64,000 bases of DNA from Eremophila alpestris peregrina. Lineage: Eukaryota; Chordata; Aves; Passeriformes; Alaudidae. Each line of letters begins with the position of its first letter. Positions within the stretch are counted from its first letter, which is position 1. A program made the position numbers and the translations under genes. Under the pieces are notes generated by a model that was not told the DNA's origin, did no database searches, and saw nothing but the letters and a program-made list of their open reading frames with translations. The DNA lies in assembly GCA_009792885.1 (NCBI GenBank), contig WMCF01000006.1, positions 2,609,419 to 2,673,418 on the forward strand, read 5' to 3'. This document shows, piece after piece, positions 25,960 through 39,934 of the stretch.

Positions 25960-26001
<42 letters not shown>
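25892..26001 (+). repeat. (GATA)n/(GATG)n compound microsatellite
   Basis: Tetranucleotide repeat starting as interrupted gatg/gata/gaca units (25,892-25,919) and continuing from 25,920 as mixed TAGA and GGAT units, then a pure TAGA run to 26,001. The third GATA array in the window. Confidence 0.97.
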
Positions 26002-29000
26002 GGTATATGTAGCTTTATATGCACTTATCTGCTTTTCCTCCCAATGTTAAGGACATTGCCACCTTCCTCCTGGGAACCACAAATAGAAACAAGTACTGAC
26101 AAAAGAAAGCTCTTTGCTATCAGAGTTTGTCCATGGTGAAAGTCTTAATGGTCTCAGCTTTTGCATTACAGAAATAAGCTGCATTTTCTTCCACACCCTT
26201 AATAAGAAAACAAAACAGATAAAACAAATACAACAAACCAGCACATAAAATCTTACTGCAGCTTATCTAGCTTTGCAATAAAAAAGATTATGTTTGTAGA
26301 TATCACATACCTTTTTACATGGGATTTATAATAATCTTCATAATTGAAATGTGCAATCATTATAAATTATAGAATAGGTTTAATTAGGATTAATTAGTAG
26401 ACCTTCATAGTTAAGGTCCAAATGAACATTCTGTGATTTTACTGAGGAGGGGAATCATTGTATCATTGCCTCAGCATCACCCTGTGTACTGCATAGAGCC
26501 ACAAGTCCAGCATTGTTACCTGTCTTGCTCTCCCTTACAATTTATAAGGTACTGAGGACCTTGTTAGAAGTTAATAATAAATTATGTTTATTAGAATTAT
26601 ATCAATAAGCTCTGCCCTCCACAGATCATGAGGGTAATAGAGATTTTTATTGTAGGATTATCATCCCAGCTCATCCTACAGGTATTTCAATGCTGTGACA
26701 AATGACATTTGAAATTAGCCAGTTCTGTCAAAAGACCCTGACTAATTGTCACCTTCTTCACCTTTCTTTAGAGGTCCTCTGCTTGGGGAGACTGTTGTCA
26801 TTCCATTGCTTCAGGCAGTAAAGGGCTGTCTCCCAGGAAATGTGAGGTCAAAGAAAAGGTTAGGTGCACATAGGGCTGCCAAAGGTAGGGCAGCTCCCAG
26901 CACATCCAATGCCAGAATGTAATAAAGACAACAGCTTTTAGGTTGTCCTTTTTTCTCTTTTTTTGCCAAAATGACCTGGGACAGCCTCACAGCTCAACTG
27001 TCTGTAAATGGCCCAAGTCAACACAAGTCTTAAGCCCAAACACAACTCTGACACTGCACCTCCAAAACACACAAAACAGAATCAGTCCTCAATCATAACA
27101 AACAATGTTTTGTTCCACAGTTCTGTAGTCTGATAGATGATCTGATCAGCTTGATCCTAAGCAATCCTGTACTCCTGTGATACAGTACTCAAGCCATTAG
27201 TGCTTGCATCAGCTCCAATGTCATCAGGCTAACAATACCCCTTTATCCTACTGTTTTTTGCCTTTGAGATGCAGAAAGTCTGAATGGTCTTTCTTCATTT
27301 CCTGCAGGAATGAATTCTCCCTTGCCTCAGAATTTATTATAAAACTCCTTCACTAATTTCCTAGCCAAAAATCTCCATACATTTTTTTCTTCTTCTACAG
27401 CTCTTTTCTGTCCTTTGCAGAGTTCTGTAATTATGTCTTCTCAGAGGTTCTTTTACAAACTGCTCTTGATCCAGGTGTATATAAAATCTCATGCACAAAT
27501 TCTCCTAGAAGGTAGAAAGGAAGGAGTTTTAGTTGTCATTTATACCCCCTAATACAAGAAATGCCATTTCTAGAAACCATCACAAATTTCAGAGACTTTT
27601 CCAGAGATGGTATTTTCTCTTTTCCTTGGAAGAATCACAAGGCTACACTTGATATGTGGGTCCTGTATGTCCAGCCCATAGCCCATTACCATTTAAAACA
27701 GAAATGTGTTAGCAAAAAAACAGTGGGCAGGATTTCTGTCCCTTCTCTCCCCTCAGCACATGAAGTGGTAAATGAAAAATGTCCCTCATAATGCTATTAA
27801 TACTTCCAAAGTTTCCAAAATTCAGGTGTCCTAACTCTGGTATAAATTAAAGCAGTGTAGCTACAGGTCTAAGAAGGTGTCATAGTCCCCAAGGAAAACA
27901 CCTCTGACAGACTGGTTGGGAGAAATTATTTCCTTTCACTCTCATTTTTGTCACTGTCTGCAAGGGAGAAAATTAAAACAAATAATCCATCTCCAAACAT
28001 TATTTCCAGGTTCAGCTTGAGTCAGGATTTGGAGAAAATGTTCTCCTTAATGAAGCTGCTCTGGCAGTTGCATACTTAATGTTACTTTCCATTCTAACAG
28101 TTCGTAGGCACTGGATTGTTTTTTCTTCATCTCTCTACTTTCTGTGTGATTGATTGAGAAACCTCCTGCTTGGATGGCATCAATTCACCATAATCTCTGC
28201 TGCCTATTAGGCAGTTTAATTCTGGCATCTCATTTTTTATTTTTGAGTCATGAATGTAATCAGTGCAGCCCAGAGCCTGGATACTTGTGAGAAAAAACTG
28301 TCAAAGACACCAGCCATTTTTCTTCACATTTGACAAGTTACCAATGGTGGCAGTACATAAAGACTTCCATCTTCTTCTATTCTTAAGTACCTGACAAATG
28401 CACAGTGTTTCTAAGGACAGAGCAGAAAGGTTTTGTTGTCATTAGAATTTTGTTGTTCCTTTTCTTTTTTTTTTTTTTTTTTAATTTTAAACACACTAAT
28501 CTTATTAGATCTTTGCTAGTGTTGCCATACATGACTAAACCTTTGTCAGCCTAGCTCCTACAAAGGATCTCCTGGGAATGGCTCTGGTTTTTATTCATCC
28601 TAGGACTGAGATAATTAGACAATCTATCAACTGTGAGGCTAGCTGGGTTGTGATGTTTTCTTGTTATCTTGACCTTAATGTTTTGGATGTTCTATGCTAT
28701 GACAGATATGCCAACCATAACCATTCCCTCAAGGTTATGGGCAGTTTTGTGCTCCCAAGACAAGAACAACAGAAACATTTAAGCTCTTCAAATTACCCAG
28801 TCCTCTGCCATATATCTGCAGTTCATCTATAGAACCCTGGTTTATACTGCTATTTGACCTGCTGTGTTAAGTAGCAATGCAGAAAGAGAAGAAATGTCTG
28901 TCTCAAAGTCAGCTTCTCTAGATCCTTTGACTGATTTCACCCACTTCCCAGATTACCAGAATCAGTATTGAGATCTTAGTATTAAGAACTCAGACCTTGA

Positions 29001-29540
29001 GAAAAAATGCAGAATCTCTAATTGCTTAGTGATGGCTACTTGTTCTGGAACTTTCTCTCACTTATGCTGCCTTTCTATCATAAAAAAGCCCTTTTAATTC
29101 TTCAGTGTGTCAACATGAAAGACAAATATATATAAAATATATTTCAGAATGGAAGCAGACTTCAGAAGACTCAGTATCTTAGCTCAGAACTATGAGTAAA
29201 GGAGACAGGAGCTCTTCTTCAGCAGTGCATTTCCTGCAGCAATGGTAATTCTCAGTGCAGCTGGAAACTCAAGTTTTCATGGGAAGGGACTTTCATGATG
29301 GAAGAGCAGAGATTGCTTATACAGCACAAAGACTGGTGCCACACTTCAGCATTAATGATTTGCAGGCAGTAGGGGTGTGTATGTTTTTCTCTGCCCTAAT
29401 AATAATGAATGAGCAGGCTGCAGGAACTAATTAAGTTCTGCACAAGGAAAACCATCCAAGGATGTTCTGAAACTAATATGACCACATTGACAGCTCTGGG
29501 GATTAGGTTGAATGACGAGAAACAGCTGTTAGGAATAAGA
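26002..29540. other. Unassigned AT-rich stretch, no gene found
   Basis: No recognised repeat family or exon. It holds an 18-base poly(T) tract at 28,465-28,482. Open frames are all below 85 codons and unconvincing. Confidence 0.5.
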
Positions 29541-30380
29541 ATATCCCTGGATGAAGGGATGGGATATAGCCTCACAAGTTTGCTGATGACTCTGAACTGA
29601 GGGGTGTGCTGAAGGCTGTGCTGCCATTCAGTGGGACCTTGATTGGCTGGAAAGTTGGGCAGAGAGAAACCTAATGATGTTCAACAAGTGCAAGTCTAAG
29701 GTCTTGCACCTGGAGAGGAATAACCCCAAGTACCAGCACAGGCTGGGGGCTGACCTTCTAGAGAGGTCAGTGTGCCCTTGCCAGGGGGCCAGCAGTATCC
29801 TGGAGGGCGTTGAGAAGAGAGGGGCAAGCAGGACAAGGGAGGTGATCCTTGGCCTCTGCTTGGCCCTAGTGAAGCTCATCTGGAGCACTGTGCCCAGTTC
29901 TGGGCTACTCAGCATATGAGAGACAAGAAGCTCCTGGACAGGGTCCAGCAGAGGATAGCAAAGATGGTGAGGGGTCTAGAGCATCTTTTATGAGGGGAGA
30001 CAGAGGGAGCTGGGCCTGGAGAAGACTCAGAGGGGATCTCATCAATGCACATAAATATCTCCAAGGCGGGTGCCAAGAGGGTGGTGCCAGGCTCTTGTCG
30101 GTGGTGCCCGACGACAGGAGGAGGAGCAGTGGCCATAAACTAAAACACAAGAAGTTTCACCTCCACATGAGGAAAAACTTACTTACACTGAGGGTGGCAG
30201 AGCGCTGAACAGGCTGCCCAGGGAGGTAATGGGGTCTCCCTTTTAGCAGATACTCAGAATCTGCCTAGACATGTTCGTGTGTCATCTGCTCAAGATGACT
30301 CTGCCTCAGGAGTGGGATTGGATGGTTTATCTGCAGAGGTCCCTTCCAACCCAACTCTTCTGTGATTCTGTGATTCTGTG
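29541..30380 (+). mobile_element. CR1 LINE, 5'-truncated copy with intact FADD box
   Basis: Starts inside the reverse transcriptase, at the segment before palm motif C, and continues through the C-terminal RT region to the CR1 3' end with three tail units (ctgtgattctgtgattctgtg) at 30,360-30,380. The catalytic FADD box is preserved at 29,579-29,590. Reading frames are broken repeatedly. Compared with the family, a segment of roughly 50-60 bp is missing around 29,765-29,775, between the ggctgggggctgacctt part and the tgtgcccttgcc part. Fragments such as the 95-codon minus frame at 29,628-29,915 are shadows of this element. Confidence 0.93.
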
Positions 30381-32527
30381 AAGTTCTGTATACCAATAGA
30401 CCCAATGGAAATTAATATCAAATGCAAGTGCTCTGTTGTGTGGGGAATCAGAGTCCAAGAGCCCACTTCCCAAGTTTAGATTTTGTACCAGATCAACAGC
30501 AGAAGTTCAGTTTAAAACAGAATATTTTCTCCTTAAAACTTGGAGAAGACTCAACTTACAAACATAGTTGAATTTGTCCCTGTTTCTCTCTATCAGTAGA
30601 ATCTCATCAACAGCATGAGAAGGACATGTTTTATTGCTGATGGAAACCAGACATATAAAAATGTACCAAAATAAGAAAGGGAAGTAAAAGCTGCTTTAAG
30701 CATGCTTAACAAGCTATTCCATCATGTTGTCTCCCTGAATTTAAGCCTCTCTTATACTTAAACTCATCAGTTTGAACATCCTGTTTATGGATTTTGTTCA
30801 AGACAGTCTGGTTTTCCCAATGCCCCTTAATTTCTGGGAAACTCACAGTGGCTTTGTGAATTACTGCAGCCATATAAGATATATTGTATATTTTATGAAT
30901 TGCTTAGTACAGTCAGAGCATACTTAATATGGGTAATAAAAGTATACCCTGTCTTTTTTGTGTAACTTATCAAATAATTCATCAATAAATAAATCACAAA
31001 AAGGCAAATACAATTTTTGAGCTATCATTAAATGCTCTATATTTAAAACAAATGCTGGGAAAAATATTGAAAGCTTAGCTCTAGAAATTAAAGAGGCAGC
31101 ATGAAAATGAAAATCTCATTTCTCCCTGAAAATCTAGTGTCTGTTATGGTTACAAGCAACTCCTAAAATTGCTATAGGTGGAAGAAGAATGTCCTCTATT
31201 TCCTTAAGTTTGTTACATTGTGCATTTGGCAGTATATCGTGTGTTGCCATTTATTATGTCAATTTCTACTCTGCTCAGAATATTCTTGTCAATGCCAAGA
31301 AAAGAATAAAACAAAAAAAAAAAAAGGTGTATGTTTTTGGAAAAAAAGTTTGTAAATAATTTCCAAGAATTGCTAGCCACTGCTAATCAAGAGAAACTAT
31401 TGGATCTCTATTGATTATTCTCTCACAATCTGGTCTACATTTTAATAAATGGTGTTATTAAAATCTTATTATATCAGAAGCTATAGTTTCAATACTGAAA
31501 CATCTCTTCAGTACTGCTTTGCTATTTGGCAATCTGAGTGGTACAGGAGAATAAAAACAGGGGAAGATGTAGAAGGTAAGTACTGGCACATCTGTTGTAT
31601 TTTCCTTTAGCCATTGTCTCTGGTCTCTGGAAAGTCTTTTGCAGATGGCAAAGGCAGGGAATGGGACAATGAAGAACTACCTGTTGTAGGAGTTCATCAG
31701 GATCACTGCCTTGTGCCTTCTGCTCTCTTGAAGACTTTGGGAAATCATTCATGGTCTTTGATATCCAAGGTGGTGTGTCCCACAGGGAGTATGTCCTATC
31801 CACAATCCACATAGGGATGTGCCAGATGCTGCAGAAAAGAAATGCAGCCCCCAAATTGAGGTGCCTCCATCTGGAGCCAAGTTTCAATTCTTGGCACATG
31901 CTTGAAAGGATAAAACCTTTAAAGGAGCCCATGAGAGCCACTGGTGGGTAGTACATTACCCACAATAGGACACTACGGTCTTTTCATTTTCCACAAAAAG
32001 GAAAATCATTTTTAATTTCCTGCCCTGTTTTGTCTCCTTCCTTTTAAATTTTCCTATAACTTTTGTCTTGCACCTTCCACATGTTCTCAGGTATCAATGC
32101 TTCCCACAGCTAGGTTGTGACATGAAAGTTCTGTTATCATCCCTAAGGATTCATCTTACATGGGGCTCCCTCTAAATTTCAGCTGTATCCACGATATTGC
32201 AGGAGACAGTCACCGTTCTAATTCTGCTTTAACAAAAAACCCCACACCACTCAATAGTGAGCAAATAAACCTTATTGAGAGGGTACTATTTCAGTGTGAC
32301 ACTGCAGCTGCAGGAACATATTTCCCAGCTCGCTATTGAAATTCTATAATCTGAATAGGAGAGGTACAAATGAGTTGGAAGGAAAAACAAATCTTTTCAA
32401 TTGCACTTCATTTTTCACTTCAGAAGTATAATGGTTGACTGTGATCCATGACAGACAGATCATTACCCCAAAGTGTAATATATCTGCAGCTCTCAAGTCA
32501 AAGTACTTACAGTGCAGAAGCTCACAT
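30381..32527. other. Unassigned stretch, no gene found
   Basis: No recognised repeat. The longest frame is 147 codons on the minus strand (31,522-31,965), opposite two 66-codon plus frames. I recognise no domain in it. Short poly(A) near 31,311-31,325. Confidence 0.45.
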
Positions 32528-32830
32528 TGTGGCTTAACCCCAGACAGCAACTCAGCACCACACAGATTTTTGCTTATTTTCTGTCCCCAAGGAGGATAAA
32601 GGGAACAAAATTGGAAGTGTGAAGGCAAGTAAACTAATGGGTTGAGACAAGAAGAATTTATTAACTGAAATAAATAACCCTCAAACAGTGGTCCCAGACC
32701 AACCACCTCCCCAGCTTCTTGCAGAGCATGATACCTTATGGTATTGATGGTACTGAATATCCCTTGGGTCATTTGGGATCTGCTGTCTCACCTCCTTCCC
32801 TGCCCCAAGTCCTCAACCTCTTCTCTGGGA
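32528..32830 (-). mobile_element. Solo LTR remnant of a second avian ERV family, minus strand
   Basis: Begins tgtggcttaaccccag, the inverted end of a bird LTR whose sense strand finishes ctggggttaaaccac.. at its 3' end. Further in are gggttgagacaagaagaatttattaac (reverse of the LTR region upstream of its end), then agcatgataccttatggtattgatggtactgaatatccctt, corresponding to the sequence around the family's promoter. The match fades after about 32,830, so the 5' part of the LTR is missing or unrecognisable. No internal coding region is present. Assignment by recognition of this motif order. Confidence 0.65.
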
Positions 32831-35694
32831 CAGGTATTAGTTAAAGGCTATTTCTTACAAATATTCTGATTGGGTGAGGCTTTTCCTGTATTATCATGAA
32901 CCCTAAGCATCGATATCACTGTGATTAGTAGGATTGTTTTCTGAATTTTTATAATTCAATTATGATATATATATTAAAATAACAGGATTTTTTTTCCGTA
33001 TGTAGAGAGTATGTTCCCTATGGAACCCAGGCCAAATTCTCATTAGTACAGCAGGAATGGAAACAAAGTTTAGATGGACCAGAGGAACATCATATACTGG
33101 CAGGATTTCTGAACTGACCATAAAGCAGTTGCTGAGGCTGACTGGCTGGATCATCCCAGTAGCCAAAGCTCAGCAGCATTTACTATGCTGAGGAGCTGCC
33201 TGAGTGCTTCAATGAAGAAGCACAGGGGTTGCCACCCAGTCAGGGAAGCTCTCAGGAAGGCAGGAGCTGCCCAGGTTGCTCCAACAGTGGGTCAGAAAAA
33301 AAAGGACAAGACAGAGTTTGGGTAGGGAACAATTTTCTTTGCAGTGCCTTATACAAGTCACTGAGAGCAACAAGGCCCTGAAAAAGACTTTCTGGGCATG
33401 AAGTTCTCTATCATACCTGTGCAAAGCCACTCCATTTCCTGGAGAGCCTTCTAACATAAATGTTTTGGCTGACACTCGGCAAGAATTCTCCCTCCTTTTT
33501 CATCAGTATTTCCTTTAATAAAGTTTCAGTTACGGGTGTATAAATCAAACACATGGGAAATATTAGTCCCATCCTTATAAAGAACAATTTACTGTAATCT
33601 GTTTTTCTGAAAGTTTTTGGTTCATGATGGTTTGTTGCCTGTTCCTGTGCAAATAATACACTAAATCACCTAACTGAGCTGCAATTTCTCAGCACGGTCT
33701 TTATATTTTACCTGTGCTGGAGCTTTTTTACTCACAGTATTGTTTTCAGACCTGAGAAGTGAGTTTGCAGAATGAATACTTGAGCCTGCATCCACAATGA
33801 GTTCTGCTAGACCCCTCTCTGCACTTCTTCCTTCTGGAAAAGACAAGTGACTCTCATTTGTAAGGACAGAAGAGCCCACCGTGACTTTCTAAACACTTAT
33901 CAATTGTGGTGCAAAAATCTTCACAGTCTTATCCCGCAGCCATCTGCCTCTCCCTTTGCAACACAAAGCCATGGTTCTTTTCACTCACATTGGCAGTATT
34001 CTCCTGCATGCAACACTAACAACCTTTGGAAGTAAGAAAAAACAGCCTGGAGGCCCCTGGCAGCATGGTTAGAGCTCTCAGCTCGGTGTTCCTCCAGGGG
34101 CTTCACAAAATGAATGAGATCTACAGGGTCCTGAGTCCAGGAGACATTTGCTTGCTTTAGGCTTGTACAGCTAATGCAGTGAAGAGGGTGGAGGGCTACA
34201 GTGCAGCGATTTGGTTTTGGTGAGAAAGAGGGAGAGCTGTTACTCTTCTATTCATTAACAGGCAAATAACTAAAATATAGCTGACCAATAATTTAAGGGT
34301 CTTTAACAGAGATGGTTGCCTTTTTTTTCCTGCAACACTGGTAACATAAACAGCACAATGAGAAAGATATCCTCCTAGAAATATGTATTTGACTGATCTA
34401 TTGGCTTAAAACAACACATAATTTACAGTTTACCAAATTACCCAGAATCTTCTCAACCAAATTATATTACTGCAGAGGAAAACATAATGATTCCATCCTT
34501 TCTTCTTATTTTAAATCTCTATTCTTTCTTGAAAGTGCATACTGCATTTCACTGTAACCTCAACTCTATTCACCCCTGCACCAAATGCTTGTTTTCCATT
34601 TTACCATATAACTCACTCCAAAGTATGTTTTAGCTTTCTCACATGAAGTTATTTCAAGGCTCCATGAAAAGCCTATGCATGCAAAAACTACATGATTGTG
34701 GTTTTGCATTGAGGATGTTATAAACTTTTAAAGTGACTGCTCAAGTCTAAGGACAAAAAATAATGGTAGAGGGAAGGGACTGTATAAAATATGCAATCTG
34801 GAACTACATCTCACATTTCTGTTTGGTTCATAGCACACCACCCCATTAGAAATTACTAGGAAAAGTCTTCTCAATATAGCTATTTCCTAGATACCAACCT
34901 TTGGTTTAAATTACGCTAACAAATACCTTCCTATGTGCCTCCTCTGCTCCCTTATTTCCAATACCATATCACATTGAGCAGTGGGAAGGAGAAAAATTGC
35001 AGAAGAAAAATGTTTGGAAGAATAAACAAGGACAGGACACCAAGATAAAGGTACCACAGTGTCCTCAAATGTCCATCACTACAACCTCTTAACTTTTAAG
35101 GAATAAAACATTTAACAGTAGGTGGGTGGTGCAGTAAGCAGGACCACAACCTGTGTGAAAATTGAGATAAATAATTTGATGGCATATTTCTAAAAGATTT
35201 GCTAAAGAGAAGGAACTGTCAACACCAGTCAGAAGACAACTGGTAAACAAGCCAACAGAAAGAAAATTAGTTGATAACTTAGTGTGATCCCATTGTCACT
35301 GAAATTCTTCAGAGCTTCTGTTGGAAAGCAGGATGTTCCCTGCCTGGAACTTACCAGACTATAAATAAATTTCAAGTCAATAAGGCTTAGAAATCAGAAC
35401 CTAGAAAGAACTGCCATCTTTACTGCAGATAAAGTATCATGTCTGATCTTCTTAGTAGATGCTGACAACCTTGGTCAGTATCCAAGTTTTGCTGTTTCCT
35501 TACTAACATATACCCCTTTAACAGTCAGGACAGCTGAAAAGTGCTCTGAGTAACATTGTCAGTCAACTAAATCAGTGCCACAGTTAATTCTGCTTAGTGA
35601 TTTTTCCACTGCCAACAGCAATCTTACAACTGTGATGTGTCAGTGCTCCCCAACCTAACAGCATTGTGAGGAGCAGCAGGCCACTCAAAGTGGT
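32831..35694. other. Unassigned stretch, no gene found
   Basis: No recognised repeat, exon or RNA gene. Frames up to 88 codons (33,209-33,475 minus) are unconvincing. A short inverted repeat (gcccctgg / ccaggggc) near 34,056-34,101 could form a hairpin but has no other support. Confidence 0.45.
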
Positions 35695-36232
35695 GTGACT
35701 GTCCTGCTCTGCTCTGCGCTGGGGCAGCCTCACCTCGAGTCCTGTGTGTAGTGTGTAAGAAAGAGAAAAAGCTGTCAGAGAGCATCCAAAGGACGGCCAT
35801 CAAGACGGTGAAGGGTCTACAGGGGAAGCCATAAAAGAAGCAGCTGAGCTCACTTGGCTTGTTTAGCCAGTAAAAGAGAAGACTACAGATCACAGTCTAC
35901 AGCTTCCTTGTAAAGGAGAGGAGCAGGCACTGATCTCTTCTCTGTGGTGACAGTGACAGGACCTGAGGGAATGGCCTGAAGTTGTGGCAGGGGAGGTTTA
36001 GGCTGGATATCAGGAAAAGGTTCTTCACCCAGAGGGTGGTTGGGCACTGGAACAGGCTCCTCAGGGAAGCGGTCACAACACCAGCCTGACAGAGTTCAAG
36101 GAGCATTTGGACAATCTTCTCAGGCATAGGTCTGATTTTTGGGGTGATCTTGGGAAAAAGGGAGGAGTTGGACTCAGTGATCCTTGTGTGACCATTCCAA
36201 CTCAGTATACCCTATAATTCAGGGATTCTATG
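35695..36232 (+). mobile_element. CR1 LINE 3' fragment
   Basis: The C-terminal RT part and 3' end of a CR1 copy. Recognisable in order are the cctcacctcgagtcctgtgt segment, the ggtttaggctggatatcagg and ttcttcacccagagggtggt segments (about 35,995-36,042), the gcactggaacaggctcc segment, and a 3' end with gattctatg at 36,224-36,232. Frames are broken. The 76- and 89-codon minus-strand frames here are shadows of it. Confidence 0.9.
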
Positions 36233-39200
36233 GCTCTAAAAGAGCAAACAGCATTCTGAATGTGTCACTCAAATGCAAAATTCAACACTGGCTTCTCTTC
36301 AAAAAACCTGAATCAAACTAGGTGTAGGTGTTAAATTACTTACTTTCTACTGAGTCTTCAACACTGATCCCCTTCTGAACATATCTGATTTTCTAAACAT
36401 TCTTGACAATCTCAGATCCAGGGTTGTTCTCTATATGCTGGACTTAACTTGCAATTGTTTTTTGTCACAAGATCTTTTCAGGATCATTGGATCCAGATTC
36501 ATTCACAGAGGGCTATATTCAACTTACAATTGAGAAAAAGCCTGCATTTCATCATACTGAACTGGGAACACAACACCTTGAGAGAAGGCAGTGCCATCAG
36601 TGACAGTAACCAAGCTGCTGATCACCAATCCTACCACCTGCCCTGTTGGTTTTGACTTTTTACACCACCACCACCACTGCTCCTGGATACACCCATGATA
36701 GCATGCTGTCAGCCTTCATGGGCTGTAGCACATTAACCCTTGCTACAGCTGTGATACACAAATGCATCAACTGTTGGTTGGCTTGGCAAATCTTGCTGAG
36801 AAACAGTGAAGCTATTTAGATAACAAATATCAAACTGAATCCAGTGAGGTTTGAAGGCCTGAATGATGGCATGAAATTAGACTTTAATGCTTTCTCTTGT
36901 TTATGTGTCTTACTAGGCTTTCTTTCTGCTCTTGACCTGCCCATCTACTCTTCATTTTAGTTTCTTCTTAACACCATTTGCTTTCAGTCCTTCAGATTTA
37001 TACCGTTTCAGCTTGAGCCTGGCAAAATTTCCCCTTGCTAGATGAAACATCTGGCAAACAACAGTTTAGAAACATCTTCAATTCTCGAATCAGTTTCTGT
37101 TTTCATTTGAAAAAAAGCCCAAATTCATGAGGATCTATCTGGCTGTTATGTGTTCCAGACTGAACATAATGTGCTGGCTGAGGTTATGCTACAGTGACAG
37201 AAAGAAGAAATATAACTACACTGCTCTGAAACATGCCACCTCTGAACATGAAACTCTGAATAGCTCTGGCCTTTTTTTCCTGGCTTATTATATTGTGAAA
37301 TTACCCGCAAACACTTTCTAGCATGATCAGTTTCTTCTGCTTCATTTTGTCATTGAACCAGACTGATTCAAACTATTCTTCCTGCAATATAGTCTTGTGA
37401 GTTTTCAAATTGTGATTAGTAATCTGACTTTTTGATCCTGCAGATGTGTAAAGAATCTCAGTATAGATATACTCTCATCACCTTATTGGCTTAAGTGGTT
37501 CTATGACAGTTCAAGTTGGCTGAGAATCTATCCTAAAACATAGCAGTGTGTGCTCCTGATGTCAGTCAAGATAAAGATTTCCATGGGGATACATAATTTT
37601 TCATGCGCATTTCTGAAAAGAAAATTTCACTCCAGCAGCAGAAGTTCCAAGCAACAAGGAATTTGCAGTGAGATTTCTCCTTAGTCATTGCTTCTTTCTC
37701 TGAGATAAAAACAAATTTTGTGTTTGTGTTTTTATGCATATGTTTCTTTTTATATATATTTTATAGTAGTCTTGCCATTCTGCAAGGAATGAAATTTACA
37801 GATCTAAAAGTCATGTCAGAATTCTTTGCAAGCACACATTGCTTATCAGTGCACGTCCATGAAAAGCCACTAGGTGTGAGTGATTATCTCTAATCTTTGA
37901 TATTAATATAATCATATTCCCAGAAAAACAAAACATGTAAAGAACTAATTGTGTTATGCTCTAACCCATACCCAGCTCATGTGTTCTCCCATCTGTCTGC
38001 ACTTCTCCTACTGTGTACTATTTTTATAAATTTGCAATCCTGGCTATAGGAACAAATATTCCACAAATGTGGAACCACAGAGACAACTTCTATTTTTCCT
38101 GTTCAGAACGGAGTTCATGAAACAGACTTTGATGTGATTGAATTTATCTTTTCTACAGTCAGCCTTGGGCAGCTCCAGTTTTTCCCATGCCTGAGGCTTT
38201 GCCAGTGCATAAGGAATCCCTTCTTTCAAGGCACTTGCAAAAATAACACATGGAATCAGAAAAAAAAGGGCATTTGGGGAAACTGAAAGAAAGACATGCC
38301 CAAGATGATAAAAACTACTAGCAGAACAGTAGCAAAAAATCTCTTTTTTTCCTTAAAGATGCTCAGTTTCTCAAGAACTCCATTCTGGTAGGGAAACATC
38401 CTTAAGAGCTTACATCTAGGTGTGGGTTACACTTCAACAAAGAGAGCTCTGCTTGTAGTGAAAAGCCAGCAAACCCTAGACTCCTTTGTAACCATTTGGC
38501 ATTTCCTTCAGCATCAGCCTTGAGCTAGAGCAAAAAAGTCACTTTTCTGCATCCCAGTTTTCCATCTGTGAAAACTGGGGCAATGGTCCACAAACTACCC
38601 ACAAGAAGCACAGTTTTGGTGCTGTAGTTCCCAATGCCCTGTTTCACATTGATCTGTCTGTACTGGGGGGATTCTAAGATGCTGTAAATGTAGCCTTAAA
38701 GCTCTGTCAAACTACCTTAATGAGTAACAGACCAGCCGAGATTCTCTTCCTACTGGGCATTAAGTGTTCCCGGGGGTAGGGCAGGAAAGGAGAGGAGTTG
38801 TACAGTCATTGAAGACTAATTGCTACAAAAGTACTCTTTCTTTAAAGCTGGCACATTAAAACCAGCCCTCTTCTTCCTTTCTTTATTTAATGTCAGTAGT
38901 TAGACTGCATACTTTCACCCTAAGTGGAATAGCTTCAGCCTAAACAAAAGTAAAAATCAATTAATGACAACTAATTAGCATTCTGTACAGTCCATAGCAC
39001 AGAACTCATGTCTCTTGCAATATATTTTACAGCAGCTTAAGAAGAAATACAGGACATGGGATCAACATCTGGGAAATGTCAGTGGGTAATTTTAAGAAAC
39101 TCTGAAATTTATTCAGTGATAACTCATTTAGGACATATCCAGCTATCTTTTATTGTTATGATTCACTTTACTGACTCTTAGAAGTACCTTAATCCTGCAG

Positions 39201-39820
39201 ACAGACCAGCTGAGTTTGATGAGATGCTAATTAGTTTGTGAAAAAGTGCTACAATCCAAGCCCTAGTCTGATGTCACTGGGGTACACTTCAGTGTATATT
39301 ATTTTGTTCTTTTCAGAAGCCTTATCCATTATGAAATCGATTCCTTTTCCACAGTGTCTGGCATATTGCATTTCGGAAAAAGTAATGTACAAATACTGTT
39401 TAAAGAATCCTAGTTCAAGAAGATAAATTCTGAACAATTTTTAACTTAAAAGAACAATCCATAAACTGAAATTTCCAAAGTAGTCAGAGTAATGATTAAT
39501 GAAACATTAAAAATACTCAAAACACCTTGCATTTTGAAACTATGACCATTTGATTCTAAGACAAACAACCCACAATCAATACAACCTTCATGAATATATT
39601 AAACAATTGTTCCAGCCCAATTTAATAAGCTCCCAAAACATTTTATTCCATAAATTGAAGCCATTTTAGCAATAAGTCCACAAGCATTTATCACATTTAT
39701 TAGATATTAATTCAAAGTTTAGAGAATATGCTTTAAATATGTGGACAATTCATGTTTTTATAAAATCAAACTACTGGAAATGTAGTATAACCTTCATTCT
39801 TCATTGCTCAGAGCCTGAAT
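36233..39820. other. Unassigned AT-rich stretch, no gene found
   Basis: No recognised repeat, exon or RNA gene. Open frames are 60-68 codons and look random. Confidence 0.5.
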
Positions 39821-39934
39821 AGGGCTCTGAGCAAGCTGATCTAATTGGAGATGAACCTGCTCATGACAGAGGGGTTGGATTAGATGATCTTTAAGGTCCC
39901 TTCCAACCCAAACTCTTCTTTTATTCTGTGATTC
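39821..39934 (+). mobile_element. CR1 LINE 3'-end fragment
   Basis: Only the last part of a CR1 copy: agggctctgagcaagctgat, then ggggttggattagatgatct, then aaggtcccttccaaccc, and a tail ttctgtgattc. Strong 5' truncation is usual for this family. Confidence 0.93.

Noticed and set aside
31522..31965. 147-codon minus-strand frame
   Set aside because: No recognised domain and overlapped by open frames on the other strand; length is within what a 64-kb window can give by chance.
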